DNA of 64,000 nt from Gnetum montanum (GCA_015680685.1 MNCI01010504.1:383235-447234), one strand, 5' to 3'. Positions 35,881 through 46,945 are shown, numbered from the stretch's first letter. Made by a program: numbers and translations. The notes: generated from the letters alone by a model not told the origin.

Positions 35881-36129
35881 TGTGCTAATGTCATAGAAAT
35901 TCAAAGGTGCCTATATGCAACAACCACAAAATAGAAGGGTACTTAGTGGTCGATATCTAGTAGAGAGGCTGAATTAACAATGTGCATGGAACTACCTAAG
36001 AGCCTCATAATCTCTTATGTGGAGAGCATGGATCAATTGGATAAAATCCATTTCCAAATCTCTGATGAACAAGGTGAAATTAATTGGGAAGAGTTGAAGA
36101 TCTTAGAGACTTTCAAGTAGGAGGCCCTT

Positions 36130-37620
36130 GAGTTGAAGGTTTTACTAGCAAGCATGCAGTATGCCTTTTTAAATAATGGTAAGCTGATCAACATCAATGC
36201 TACACTTTCCCATGAACAAAAGAAGAAGTTTCTAGAAGTTGTGAGTAAATGGCCAGTAGCTTTTACCTGGTCATATCATGATTTCACTAGAATTAACCCA
36301 AGGATATGCCAACATAGAATATATATATATGTCTCCATCAAACCAAAAAGGTTGTAGAGATGCTTAAACCCCAAGCTCATTTAGATCATTAAGGAGGAGA
36401 TTGAACAACTCCTTAAGGTAGGGTTCATTTATTCTATTGTCGATAGTGAGTGGGTTAGCCTACTCATTATAGTGCAAAAGAAAGAAGGGAACTAGAGGGT
36501 CTGCATTGATTTCAAGCTATTGAACTTGGCCACTTATAAAGATCACTTTTCATTACCATTTGTGGACCATGTATTGGATACAATTGTAGGTAATTGCTAC
36601 TATAGTTTTCTAAATAGTTATAGTGGATATAACCAAATCCAAAATGCACTAAAGAACCAGACCAAAATAACATTCACAAGTTCCTAGGGGACTTTTGCAT
36701 ACAAAAAGATGCCTTTTGGCATGTCCAATGCTCTTGCTACTTTCCAATATTTGGTCCTCAACATCTTCTAATAACAAATTATTAGTAAGGTGGAAATATT
36801 CATTAATGAATTCTCTACCTATGGGGCTACCTTTGAGCAAGGCTTGGATTGTTTGTAGTAGGTGCTTCAATGATGTGTCAAAACCAATTTAAAGATTAAT
36901 TATCAAAAGATCCATCTAATGGTCCAAGAAGGCATTTTCTTAGGGTACCAAATTTCAAGGAAAGGGATCAAGGTAGAATTGAAAAAAGTAAGGGTCATCC
37001 AAGGATCACCAAGCAATCAAAGACTATCAAAGATGTGCAATCATTTCTTGGACACACTAGTTACTATAGGTGCTTCATCAAGAACTTCTCAAAGATCACC
37101 AAACCATTAGTGGAGTTGACAAAGAAAGCTCCACCATTAATCTGGACCAAGGAATGCGAGCATATATTATAATAACTAAGTAGAAGTTCATATAAACTTC
37201 CATTATACGAGCACTAGAGTAGTCTAGAGTGCTCCATATCATCACAAATGCATCAAACTATGCTTTCAGGGTCATGTTGACATAGATGGATGATTAGAAA
37301 TGTCCATACTACATCCATTGTGCTAGTAGGATCCATTAACTATACCACCATTGAAAAAGAACCAATGATGGTGGTGTATGAATTGGAGAAACTTAGTCAA
37401 TATGTGCTTGTACATAATGTGTTTGTGTACACAAACCATAGTGTTATTTTGTTTCTCATAAATAAGCCAATGATAAGCCCCCATGTCATACGGTGGCTAG
37501 TGATCCTATAAGAGTTCGATCTAAAAGTGGTGGATAGAAAGGAGACTAAGAATGTGGTTGTTGATCACTTATCTCAGTTACCATGGGACAACAAGGAGGA
37601 GGAGAGCCCACTATCAAACT
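36130..37620 (+). pseudogene. pol: Element C reverse transcriptase and RNase H
   Basis: RT blocks run from the pre-RT HEQKKKFLEVVSKWPVAFTWSY (36205-36280) through WVSLLIIVQKKEG and FLNSYSGYNQI to VEIFINEFST (36790-36820). In the last block the catalytic FMDD has become FINE, losing both Asp residues. RNase H remnants lie at 37330-37510 (EKEPMMVVYELEKLSQYVL...NHSVILFLINKP). Confidence 0.8.
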
Positions 37621-37799
37621 AGTTTCCTGATGAACTCCTCTTTATTGATGCTATTACTAAACAAAACATCAAAGAAATTAACTAGTATGAGGAAATCTTT
37701 TCCTATCTACTCACTCAAGAGTTGACATAGGGGTGGGACCACAAGAAGAAACTATAATTTCTTCACTAGGCAAAACACTTCATGGAGATCAATGGTAAG

Positions 37800-38880
37800 C
37801 CTTACAAGGTTTGCACAGATGGCCTGGTACGATGGTATGTCTCTAATGCATATCAACTACAAGTCCTCTAAGATGTACACAAGGGCCCTTGTGGGGGCCA
37901 CTATGTTGAGAGGTGAACAGCCACCAAGATCCTCATGGTAGGGTACTATTCGCCTACACTCTTCAAGGATGCCCATCACTTCATCCACTCCTATGATAGA
38001 TGTCAATGTGATGGGTGGATGACTACTTGTATGGAAGGGTCCAAACAGTGGATCCAACCAATGAAACCTTTCATCTTTGGGAAATTAAATTTATGAGGTC
38101 CATCAACCCCATGTCCAATGGGAGGGACTATATAATTATAGCTATTGACTATTGTACAAAATGGGTAGAAGCAGCAACCATCACTGACTGTACATCATCT
38201 AAGGTGGCTTGGTTTGTACAACAAAGTGTGATAAATAGGTTTGGTGTGCCATGTGCACTGATTTATGATAATGGTACACATTTCATGGGCATTACTTTTC
38301 TCAATCTCATTCAATGCTTGGGGGTTGAACATAAATTAACAACTCCATACCATCCCAAGCTAATGGTTAAGATGAAGTCACAAATAGAAAGACAACTAAA
38401 ATACTAACTGGTACTATTATTAAGTATAGAAAGGACTTGAGTAGTAAACTTAAAGATGTCATTTGGGCTTATCATTTAACATGGGAACTTCCTATTTGAT
38501 ACTGTCCCTATGAGTTAGTATATAGAAAACTCACAATACTTTCCATCCAAGCAAAACTCGATATTAACTTGGACCTAAGCCTAGCACAAAAAGAAACATT
38601 AATGAACCTCAACATGCTAGATGAGAACTAATTAGTGACTATGTCATTAGAAAAAGTGCATAAGGCACATAGTAAACAATGTCATGACCTCAATATTAGA
38701 AAAGTAAAATTTCAACCAAGAGATAAGGTGTTGTACTAGAACCCAATGCATGTACCTCAACATACAAAATTTCAAATGCTATGGGAGGGCCCTTACATCA
38801 TCTATGAAATTGTTCCATCTGGGGCCATGATGATCTATCATCCTAATAGCCCAAATAAATGATTATTTGTTAATACTCAA
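37800..38880 (+). pseudogene. pol: Element C integrase
   Basis: The core is open over 130 codons (38015-38407): EIKFMRSINPMSNGRDYIIIAIDYCTKWVEAA, where the first catalytic Asp has become Lys (K-F-M), then LIYDNGTHFMGITF with the second Asp kept. The third block (38350-38385) still encodes the Glu, but in a frame reached through a stop. The C-terminal blocks QPRDKVLY and GPYIIYEIVPS lie at 38700-38820. Confidence 0.85.
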
Positions 38881-38977
38881 CAGCTAAAACCTTTCCATGA
38901 ACAAGAAGTAATCAATGGAAATAATGCTTTAATGCATGGTCAAGCATGCTCATTATTTTGGATCTTTTCATTCCAAC

Positions 38978-38998
38978 TTAGTCATGGGGGAGATGGCC
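38978..38998 (+). promoter_or_regulatory. Element C internal polypurine-tract-like motif
   Basis: TTAGTCATGGGGGAGATGGCC, directly after pol and identical in its core to B and E. Confidence 0.5.
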
Positions 38999-38999
38999 A

Positions 39000-40380
39000 T
39001 CCATACTAGGATTTTATAGTGGCCCCTCAGTTTTTAACTTTTTTGTTTTACATTTTCTTTAATATGTTTTTCATTTTCTTAGGTATTTTACAATTTTTTC
39101 TATATTTTGCTTTATTTTACTTTATTTGAATTTTTCTTACATTTCTTTATTTCCATCAAGACTTAGGTGCCAACTATAGCTACTCATTGATGGTGATTTG
39201 AAACTTCATTGATTATTTGATTGCAAATGGTTGTATTTCATTCTATAATTTTGATGTTTACTAATGGAACATTGTTTCTTTTCATGATAAAAGGTAGTGA
39301 TTCCACATCATCCACCACTCCACACAACTTTATGGTGTTCCTAGTTTTGGAAATATGAGGTCCCTTCTTAATAATAACTTAAAATGAATTAGTGACCTTG
39401 GTACTTTCCAAACCTTGGAATGAATCAAGTGAATGAACAAGGATGTGAATTCAAGTGGATTTATCTCTTTTTTACTTGCTTGCGATATGGGGTTACATGA
39501 GTATTTCCATGGATTTCTCACCATTCCTTTGTTAACCAATAAATAGGAAGAATTGTCTTTGCATGATGTGGTTCCCATTTGAAAAAAAAATAATGGAAAT
39601 TCAAAGCACACCCCTTAGACACAATAATGGGCTATAAGCACTAGTTATGAGACTTAAAAGACATGTTACCCATGCCTAAAGGCACCCCTCTAACTAAGGC
39701 CCTTTTCACTTCCTTCTTCTCTTTTCCTCTTTCTTTGGAATTGTGAGTGGTCTATGAGGATGTTCTTGTACATTTCGGGGTGGAATGATCTAATGTGTTA
39801 ATGTGAAGTCATTGCAAGTGAATGGTCTTGATTCTGACTAAGGAAGGAAGTTCTTTGATCATATTAATTACAACTTCCACAAGGGACTTCATGTGACCAC
39901 CATGCAAAACTCCATTCCACACTCTTTCTCTTCCATCTATTCTTTTTGTGTACCACCTCACTACCTCTTCTCTTGAATGTTTCAATGGGTTTACCAATAA
40001 ACAGTTAAAATTCTCTAATGATTTCTTTGGTGATTTGGTTTTTAACAATCCACAATCATTAGTCATGCTTGGGGCCCATAGACTCCTTGGTTTGAGGGCA
40101 TGAGCCTACAACTATGGGGAGGACATACTTGCATACTCCTTGGTTGGAATGGGTTAAGCTTCTTATCCCTTAGCCATTTTTCTTTCAATCCTTATGCTTT
40201 CCACCATGATACATCTAGTTTTGCATTCCTTAGCACATTAATCTCTTAAGAATCTTCATTTGACATGTATTCCACACCCTATTTGAGCATTTCCAACTAT
40301 TCTATGCTATTTTGGCTTCCTCTAGACTCTAATTTCATTGAAAAACTCTTTATTTTTTCTTAGTTTTTAATGTTGAAAAA
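39000..40380 (+). other. Element C post-pol non-coding region
   Basis: T-rich DNA is followed by blocks co-linear with A and E (for example CCCCTCTAACTAAGGCCC at about 39685 and GGGGAGGACATACTTGCAT near 40116). No conserved reading frame is seen. Confidence 0.55.
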
Positions 40381-40384
40381 TTTT

Positions 40385-40480
40385 GGTTTTAGGCTATGTT
40401 AATAAAGCCTGATGCATCAACACATCCTCATCAATGTAGCATAAAAATACTATAAATACGCATCGACACTTAGAAATTTT
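40385..40480 (+). promoter_or_regulatory. Element C: U3-like repeats and TATA box before ORF3
   Basis: The words AATAAAGCCTGATGCATC and CTCATCAATGTAGC resemble A's U3 repeats and are followed by a TATA box, TATAAATA at 40451. Downstream sequence is co-linear with the same places in A and H. Confidence 0.45.
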
Positions 40481-40834
40481 TCATATTTGCATTCAAACAC
40501 CAAGGAATGTTTTGCTATTTTTTGAGCCTAGAGCCTTTCAAATCCTATATCTTCCAAACCGCTTGTCCAAATCTTCTCTTTCTTCAATCTTGTAGCCACC
40601 AAAGTTGAGCTTTATGTTGTGGAGGCCACAAACCATAAGTTTTTGACTAAACATTTTTTGAAATTTTCCTAACTTCCATAAGGTTTAACTAATAAAATAA
40701 TATTAAAGATCACTAACTCATGTAAGTTAAGCCTTACCGACAAACTCGAGTAGCTTTTAAAATAAAATAATATTAAAATAATCAATTTGCCATAATCACA
40801 ACTTAGCCTAACTATAACTAATCAAGGAGACAAG

Positions 40835-40894
40835 GTATCAAAGTGTTCTAAGCTACACATTAAAAGCTAATCCTTGGTTATGATGTGATTACAG
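40835..40894 (+). other. Element C: possible 60-bp intron ending at the ORF3 start
   Basis: GACAAG|GTATCAA at 40834/40835 and GTGATTACAG|ATGGCACC at 40894/40895. It aligns with the equivalent intervals in A, B and E. Splicing is inferred only. Confidence 0.4.
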
Positions 40895-42850
40895 ATGGCA
40901 CCAAGACCCAAAAGACCATAGCAGGAAGGACTATTCCAACCACAGGACAAGTGACCAAGAGGGAGAAGTGTCCAATAGCTATTATAGCCCTAACAAGAAG
41001 TAGCTAAAACTCATGCAACAAGACCTCTTCAAGAGACCCCAAAGTGGAATATGTTTGCTAGATTTCCACAGCTAAAATTGATCAGTCATAGCAAGACAAG
41101 GTGCCTAAGCTTGGACCAAACTTGGAAGTCACCTTGACTGAGGCTTTCCCAAGAAAAATTTATTCTGAGGAATTTTAAAGTGTGATTCTTTAAGAACTTA
41201 ACTTCGGTCCCTTCTTGGACTTAGTGTAAGAAGAGGTAAAAACAAAACTCCAAGGATCTTCCATGTGGTCTATCCTCACCTCCAATGGAGAGTGGTACAT
41301 GGGAGAAACATACCTCTTCTAGAACAAGTAGGTAGATGCCATGGTCACGATTAAGGACATCAATGTGTCTTATTTAGTTGAGACCATTTCAAAGGCCCTT
41401 AAGTTGCCTGATGCTAGGGCAACCTTGGTAGAGATTTCAACATAGGAGGATCCAAAAGTTAAGAAACAATGGGTCCAATGATGCTATGGAGTGGACCATA
41501 AGGAGTACAATGCACTCACCAAAGTAGAAAAGACATATTTTTCAAAACTTCACCCTATCACCTTAACCCAATAGTAAGGTTGAGTAAAATCACCACCTTC
41601 TCTACCCATGTGTTTGTTGATCTAAGTATAAAATTCCTAGTTAACCTTCCACAACTCATCTTCCTAAAAATCAAGAAAAGATTTAAAGAAAATGAGCATG
41701 GGCGAAAGACACTCCTCTTTCTATGTCTCATTAGAAAATTATGCAAAATAGGAGGCATAGCCTATTTAGCCAACCAATGTGCTTCATCATGCTCTTACCA
41801 CATTTTGGCCAGAGATGATGAAGGACAAAGTTCCTACCAAGCTACAAGAAAGGGAGTGGCCACCACCATCACCAACTCAAGAAACAATGCTAGAGGCTCA
41901 TGCTACCATTGAGTGCATGTAGAAGCTTCGCAAGTAACTCCTATAGTAGTATCAGGAAGGATCAAGTGGTGGGAAACCTTCAATCTACTAACTAGCAATG
42001 AGTGACCTCAATGAAGCTACCTAGACCATTAGTTGCCTAGAGAAGACTATTCCATTGATCTCCACACAAAGGATGTAAGTCCTCAGAAGGTCAAATCTAT
42101 GTGCCTAGAAGTTGATTGTGTCCATCCCAAGACAACAACAATTCCCAAATATCTTTTGGAATGTTTCCACTCTTTTTTGCATGCCTAGAGGAGGGCAAAG
42201 GGGAAACTATCTTGGTGATGTAGCACCATGAACAGAAGATAGTAGCAGAGGTGATGGCTAACCATGTAGCAAAGACACTAAATGCTCCTATGGCTATCAT
42301 TCTAGACATTGCTACACTTAGAGATGTGCAAACATTCATAGGAGAAAGTGGAAGGCTAAGTGTAGCCTGGCATGAAGAGATGTTGTATTGACTGGTGGTA
42401 ATTAGGCAATCACTTTGGAAGATCTTTGATCTTCCAGTCAAAGCTACTAGAAGCTAAGGGCAATCTCATTATCACCAATGTCCAACTCAAGGTAGCCACA
42501 TCCAAAAATAAATGGTTGGCTACCGAGGTTGTAGAATTGAGAGCCCAATTAGCTGATCCCACCAGTCTTAGCCAGGCAGTAACAAGGGATGAAGCTTTCT
42601 TACAGCTTTGATACATCCCAATGACAAGCCTTGTCCTACAACACTAAGAAGGACCTATCACAAGTCCATAAGGAGAATCTACTTCTGACCAAAGGTAAAC
42701 ACTACTTGTGGAATGTCGAGGCACAAAAAGATTAAATGGTGGAATTTATGTGATAGTAGCAAGAGCAACTTGCCAAGGTCAACATGGATTTGAGGATTTT
42801 TGCTATTAAAACTCAAAATATCTCAATGGAAGAAGTTCTTTCACTTTGCT
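40895..42850 (+). pseudogene. Element C ORF3, 3'-truncated (unknown accessory protein)
   Basis: It starts at ATGGCACCAAG directly after the acceptor-like AG. Conserved blocks are LRSLLGL (about 41200), SNGEWYMGETYLF...TIKDINVSYLVETISKAL (41280-41405), KQWVQxCYGVDHKEYNALTKVEKTYF (41460-41540), and LSKITTFSTHVFVDLSIKFLVNLPQLIFLKIKKRFKENEHGRKTLLFLCLIRKLCK (41578-41745). The Pro-rich link follows (41860-41885), then coiled-coil-like Gln/Lys-rich sequence. The frame is lost at 42850 within the coiled coil, so the C-terminal block present in A and D is missing. Stops are mostly TAG. Confidence 0.65.
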
Positions 42851-43055
42851 AGAAAGAGCTCTGGTTTCCGTGATTTTTTCCTTCCACGTAAATTTCTGTT
42901 TCCATTTAGAGATTTGGTTCATTTATAGCAGATCTTATAATGTTGGCCACATGTCTGAAGATAAATATAACTAAAAAAATTTAAAATTTAAAATTCGGGT
43001 TCCAGACACCCGTCAAGGCTGCAAGCCTTAAAATGGATGCAAAAAACGGGCAAGA

Positions 43056-43106
43056 CCATTTAAGCGATAATCCCTCACCTGCCCATTTAAGCGATAATCC
43101 CTCACC
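43056..43106 (+). repeat. 27-bp tandem duplication upstream of the CPR5-like gene
   Basis: CCATTTAAGCGATAATCCCT at 43056 recurs at 43083. The copies are identical over 24 bases, with a period of 27 bp. This is non-retroelement DNA about 690 bp before the start codon. Confidence 0.9.
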
Positions 43107-43293
43107 GACTTAAAGAGTTTTAGAGAAGGACCGGTATTTAAACATCATCTCATGTTTCACACAAGCATGTGGCGACGAAATCGACCCTGTAATACAATAC
43201 TACATCACTCAGCAAGACTGCTACCACAAGCATTAAGGAAAATAATGACCTTTGGACCCATTGTAACAATGTGATAGCTTTGAACAGCAACAT

Positions 43294-43360
43294 TACAGTT
43301 TTTGTTGCTATCCATTGACAGCTTTCGTTGCTATCCATTGACAGCTTACGTTATTATCCT
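43294..43360 (+). repeat. 23-bp tandem repeat upstream of the CPR5-like gene
   Basis: About two and a half copies of a unit containing GTTGCTATCCATTGACAGCT, the last one diverged (GTTATTATCCTTGGCAAG). Confidence 0.85.
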
Positions 43361-43485
43361 TGGCAAGCAACGTGTGGAAACGATTGTCATCGATTGCAAC
43401 ATATGGTGACAACTCTTTGCAATCCATCCGTTGAAATCTATTCATTGTTATCTTGTAACTGATTCCGACGCCTTTTGGCTTCTTG

Positions 43486-43767
43486 ATGGGAGAACAAGGC
43501 ACGGGGAATCAATGGCAGTGTAGCAGTTCAGGTCCTTTTCACAGTCGCTTACAGTTTGCATACACCATCACCGCAGAGCGCCCGTGTGAAAGAAGATCCA
43601 GAACATTCAGGCATCAATGGTTGGAGGTCAGTTCGATCTGTTTTACAAAATTGATTTGTGCATTTTTGTTTCATGCACATTTATAAATTAAGAGATCTGT
43701 TTTTACATGCTTCCGCGTGTGCAATCCGGTTTTTGATGCACGTTAGATTTCTTACACCCAGTTCTAG
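43486..43767 (+). other. Possible leader exon and intron of the CPR5-like gene
   Basis: A GC-richer stretch ends with a good donor-like site, TTGGAG|GTCAGT at 43626/43627. T-rich DNA and an acceptor-like TTACACCCAGTTCTAG|CA (43767/43768) follow, just 5 bp before the ATG. This would fit a 141-bp intron in the 5' UTR. Joining the upstream ATG frame (43486) across it meets a stop at once, so it would be untranslated or merely chance. Confidence 0.3.
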
Positions 43768-43772
43768 CAATA

Positions 43773-45614
43773 ATGGAGCTGATCTCTGCTATTATTAGTC
43801 TTGGCGATGCAGTTGCTTTTGCAACCACAGACATATCTCATGGTTGCAGTTTTCTTGGTCTGGTTGTGCTTCTTGGCTTTGTTGTCGCAATAACCATGAT
43901 GAAAAGAAAAGGAGGAGGCTTAAGATCAGGCAGCGGCGGCGAAAGTAGAGAGACAAATCATTACAGAAGAAATGAATACAAAGAAAGACTGCACATAGAT
44001 AATAAGGAAACCGGACATCTGCTTGGCATGACGGTTGCTGCTGTTCTGGTTGAGGTTCTTGACAACGATTCCGATCAAAAGGCACAGCTACATCCTAAAA
44101 CGACTGGATCAACCATACCAAAGTTGCTTGGAACAGCAATAAGGGAAACTCTGAGCCATGGCTTGTTGGGTGGACAAACTCATGAAGATTTGGCAAACGC
44201 TTTCATGTCAGCTTTCAGCAAAACATTTCATACAATGCTGCTGGTAAAGAAAGAAAGACGCGCTGAAACTGAAAGACAGAAGACGCAGAGTTATCCCTTT
44301 GATTTTGGCATGAATTCGGTGGCCAAACATGGCTACGGCTCTGTAACGTTGCAAGATCAATCCATTTTATTCGAAAACCCTACAAAAAGATTGGACGATG
44401 GTGACGTAGAAAGTCATTTGGATGACAGTGTAAATCAAGATGGAACAAACATCAGCAAGTATGCTGTACTTTCTACAGAAACTGAGGACGAAGTCTGCTT
44501 ATTGCCAGACTCCAAGTCGTCAACATCCCACGCAGATACAATTGTCGGCGAAGATTTCACAAACATGCATGAATATGACCAAAAGAAAGAAGCGCAAGAT
44601 GATAATGATACCTGCAAGGAGCTCTTTAAAGACAGTAGCGAACAGACTGGACGCAAATCCACGAAAGTGTCAACAAAGAATGAGAAATTGTGTGAAGAGA
44701 ATTTTGGGAAAAGCCTGCTATGCCTTGTCCAGAGGTCTGTTAAGGAACAGGAAATGGAAAACTACCTCAAGTTTATGGAATTGAACCAAACAAGAATGAG
44801 GTTTCAGGTTGAGATGCAACAACTACAGGCACAGAAAGAGTCCAATAAGCTGATTAAAGAACAGCTTCATCTCAGCCACTCGAAAATCCATTGCAAAGAG
44901 AAAGCAACTGAAGAAAAGAAAGCCAAGGAAGCTTACTGCAGCCTGTCCAGAAGCTGTGCTGATGAGTCAGTTGTAGGGATGATGGTTATGGTTGCTTTCT
45001 TAGCTTATGGGATATGGAAATGTTCATACCCACTACTCTTTGACGCACTTATCACTTGTCAATCCTTGAGCAGTGTTCCTGGAAAGACTGTTAAGTGGGT
45101 TTCTTTTGGCAATCCTGTGGATGCAGTAGCAAATACATTTCTTAAACTATCATGCCAAATCAAAGTGTTGTCTCATCTTGTAATCGGGATCAGTGTTTTC
45201 CCGGTTCTGATTTATGTGATGACAAGATGCACAGCAGTAGGTTCTCACAGTGCAATGCAAGCAAGCAGCAGGATAATAATATTGGGAGGCATCTGTGGCT
45301 GGACTGGGAAGTACTTTGTAGATAGTGTTGGTGGAAGTGGCGTTCGTTGGTTGCTTTGCTGGGAACTGTTGTGCTTTATTCATGCCTTTGCTACATGTTT
45401 CACCCCATTCTTGTTTAATATACTGTATGGTTCGGCTTCAAATTCAAGTTCAGGATACAGAGGCACAAATCTGATTCCTTACTGGGTTAGGAGGCTGATC
45501 TTTCATGCTATTGTGGTTGCTGCACTTCCAGCAATGGCTGGGCTGGCACCATTTGCCTCCCCAAGAGAGTGGCTTCATCATTTCAGCAATTTGTTCTCTG
45601 AGCTTGTTCTCTAG
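43773..45614 (+). CDS. CPR5-like multi-pass membrane protein, 613 aa
   Basis: Uninterrupted frame. An in-frame stop lies upstream at 43734, and ATAATGG gives A at -3 and G at +4. Residues 24-43 form a possible membrane segment followed by KRK. Residues 110-160 (IPKLLGTAIRETLSHGLL...FSKTFHTMLL) look helical, 205-310 are acidic and low in structure, and 325-390 are coiled-coil-like. The C-terminus has about five hydrophobic segments: 398-418, 462-484, 498-511, 526-552 and 574-596. The blocks GGICGWTGKYFVDSVGGSGVRWLLCWELLC (502-534) and PYWVRRLIF...LPAMAGLAPFASPREW (569-600) resemble plant CPR5, an inner-nuclear-membrane/nucleoporin protein that restrains effector-triggered immunity and affects cell cycle and senescence. 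CPR5 in Arabidopsis is about 560 aa, so the length fits. The assignment is from remembered family features, not a search. The lack of introns and the N-terminal hydrophobic segment are unusual for the family as I know it. Confidence 0.75.
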   Translation: MELISAIISLGDAVAFATTDISHGCSFLGLVVLLGFVVAITMMKRKGGGLRSGSGGESRETNHYRRNEYKERLHIDNKETGHLLGMTVAAVLVEVLDNDSDQKAQLHPKTTGSTIPKLLGTAIRETLSHGLLGGQTHEDLANAFMSAFSKTFHTMLLVKKERRAETERQKTQSYPFDFGMNSVAKHGYGSVTLQDQSILFENPTKRLDDGDVESHLDDSVNQDGTNISKYAVLSTETEDEVCLLPDSKSSTSHADTIVGEDFTNMHEYDQKKEAQDDNDTCKELFKDSSEQTGRKSTKVSTKNEKLCEENFGKSLLCLVQRSVKEQEMENYLKFMELNQTRMRFQVEMQQLQAQKESNKLIKEQLHLSHSKIHCKEKATEEKKAKEAYCSLSRSCADESVVGMMVMVAFLAYGIWKCSYPLLFDALITCQSLSSVPGKTVKWVSFGNPVDAVANTFLKLSCQIKVLSHLVIGISVFPVLIYVMTRCTAVGSHSAMQASSRIIILGGICGWTGKYFVDSVGGSGVRWLLCWELLCFIHAFATCFTPFLFNILYGSASNSSSGYRGTNLIPYWVRRLIFHAIVVAALPAMAGLAPFASPREWLHHFSNLFSELVL

Positions 45615-46945
45615 ATGTCTCTCCGCCGAATGAAGATGAAAATCATGTTAGCTTTTACTTTCTGAAAAGGAAAAGATCTTCCTGCGTAATTTTATGAAAT
45701 GTGAAGGTTTCTTCATCAATCAAGCCTCAGTTTAAGATATATCAAGAAAGAAATTATTTACGCTTTTTCTCTTCTTTGAATAGAATCTACTGGGACGGTG
45801 ATATGTTTTATGTAAACGAGATTAAGTATACACTTCGGTTTTTATTGCAAATTGGGGTTAAGGATAATCACTGGGAGCTTCAATGTCTATTCGGTTAAGT
45901 GGGTTTCACGAGCCTAAGTAGATAAGCTTTAGCAAAGCATTAACTTCACTGGAGTGACTGCGTCCAAGTTTATTGAAAACTGAAGTACAAAAAATAAACT
46001 TTGTTGAATGAGATTCAGAATGTTCAAGTGATACAAAGTCAAACTATAAACATTATGGTTGAGGTATTCTCCAAGACATAAATATTAAGTAAATGATAAC
46101 AATGGAGATGTCCCCATAGGAAAGGAAACATTATAATGATAATGTCTTAGTTGTCATGATAATAACATAGGTTATAACCAATGAAATCATGGCAAACATT
46201 TTAAAGATGACAGCTAGCAAAAACAACCAAAGATATCTAATACTAAAAAATGAAAGATGTCTAATCAAAAGCATAATAAAAATTGCACAAAGACTAAAGA
46301 TAACATTAACTTCAATCTAATACTAGGACATAAAAGATGTTTAACTAAAATATGTTTAACTAAGTGATAGATAGAATTACCAAGCAAGAATACTGATATT
46401 ATAAGTTAATCTAGAAATAGCAAGTCTGTCAAAGCATACACTTAGACTTATTATTGCACATTTCCTACCACATATATCTTCATTATGCAAGATAAACTAT
46501 ATCCATATATATGAAATCTGAAGCTAAAAACATAGTCTTAGCAACCTACCAAAGAGGATATCTTAGTTTTTATGTAAACAAGATGAAGTATACACTTAGG
46601 TTTTATTGGAAATTGGAGTACAAGATCATTATTGGGAGCCTCAATGTACATCCTATGAATGAAAGCAACCTCTTTGAGTTAGTGTGTGTAGAAACTAAGG
46701 TAAAAGAATAAATATCTTAAAATAAGATTTAGAATATTTAATTGATGAAAAGTCAAACCATGAACATTATGGTTGATATATTCTCAATGACATATATATG
46801 CAATATGATAATGAAGAAAATTGAGATGTCAACGAGTAAGAAAAATATTATAATGGTAATATCAAAGTTATCATGATAATAATATAGGTTGTAAGTGTAG
46901 TTGTCAACATAAAGTTTTGAGTATGTTAAGGTAAGAAAATATAAT
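45615..46945. other. 3' flank of the CPR5-like gene with a diverged tandem duplication
   Basis: A segment around 45805-46175 recurs at 46567-46905, offset by about 760 bp. It includes TATGTAAAC(G/A)AGAT, CTGGGAGC/TTGGGAGCC, GTCAAAC(T/C)AT(A/G)AACAT and TCATGATAATAA(C/T)ATAG. Similarity is about 75-80% by eye. An AATAAA lies at 45993. No gene is recognised, and the open frames 45701-45898 and 46511-46711 owe their similarity to the duplication. Confidence 0.6.

Larger units (their letters stand above)
31978..42850 (+). mobile_element. Element C: Ty3/gypsy retrotransposon, both ends truncated
   Basis: The order is a partial 5' LTR, primer site, gag, PR, RT, RH, INT, post-pol region with U3-like module, then ORF3, which breaks off near 42850. 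U3 of the 5' LTR is missing, and so are the end of ORF3, the polypurine tract and the 3' LTR. The host gene's flanking DNA starts directly at the right-hand break. Confidence 0.85.
42851..43480 (+). promoter_or_regulatory. 5' flank of the CPR5-like gene
   Basis: Base composition changes at about 42850 from decayed retroelement to DNA richer in CpG. A TATA-like TATTTAAA lies at 43135 and another, TTTATAAAT, at 43680. Two short tandem repeats lie in between and are listed separately. No conserved regulatory box can be assigned without comparison. Confidence 0.4.

Noticed and set aside
43056-43360. CRISPR-like array
   Set aside because: Two unrelated short tandem duplications without spacers, in plant DNA.
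43486-43686. Upstream ATG frame as first coding exon of the CPR5-like protein
   Set aside because: Joining it across the plausible splice sites puts a stop directly at the start of the next exon.
43795-45383. Antisense open frames over the CPR5-like gene
   Set aside because: Shadow frames opposite a long, clearly coding sense frame; no motifs.
45614-45800. Poly(A) tail marking the CPR5-like gene as a processed retrocopy
   Set aside because: No A-run or flanking direct repeat is seen downstream.
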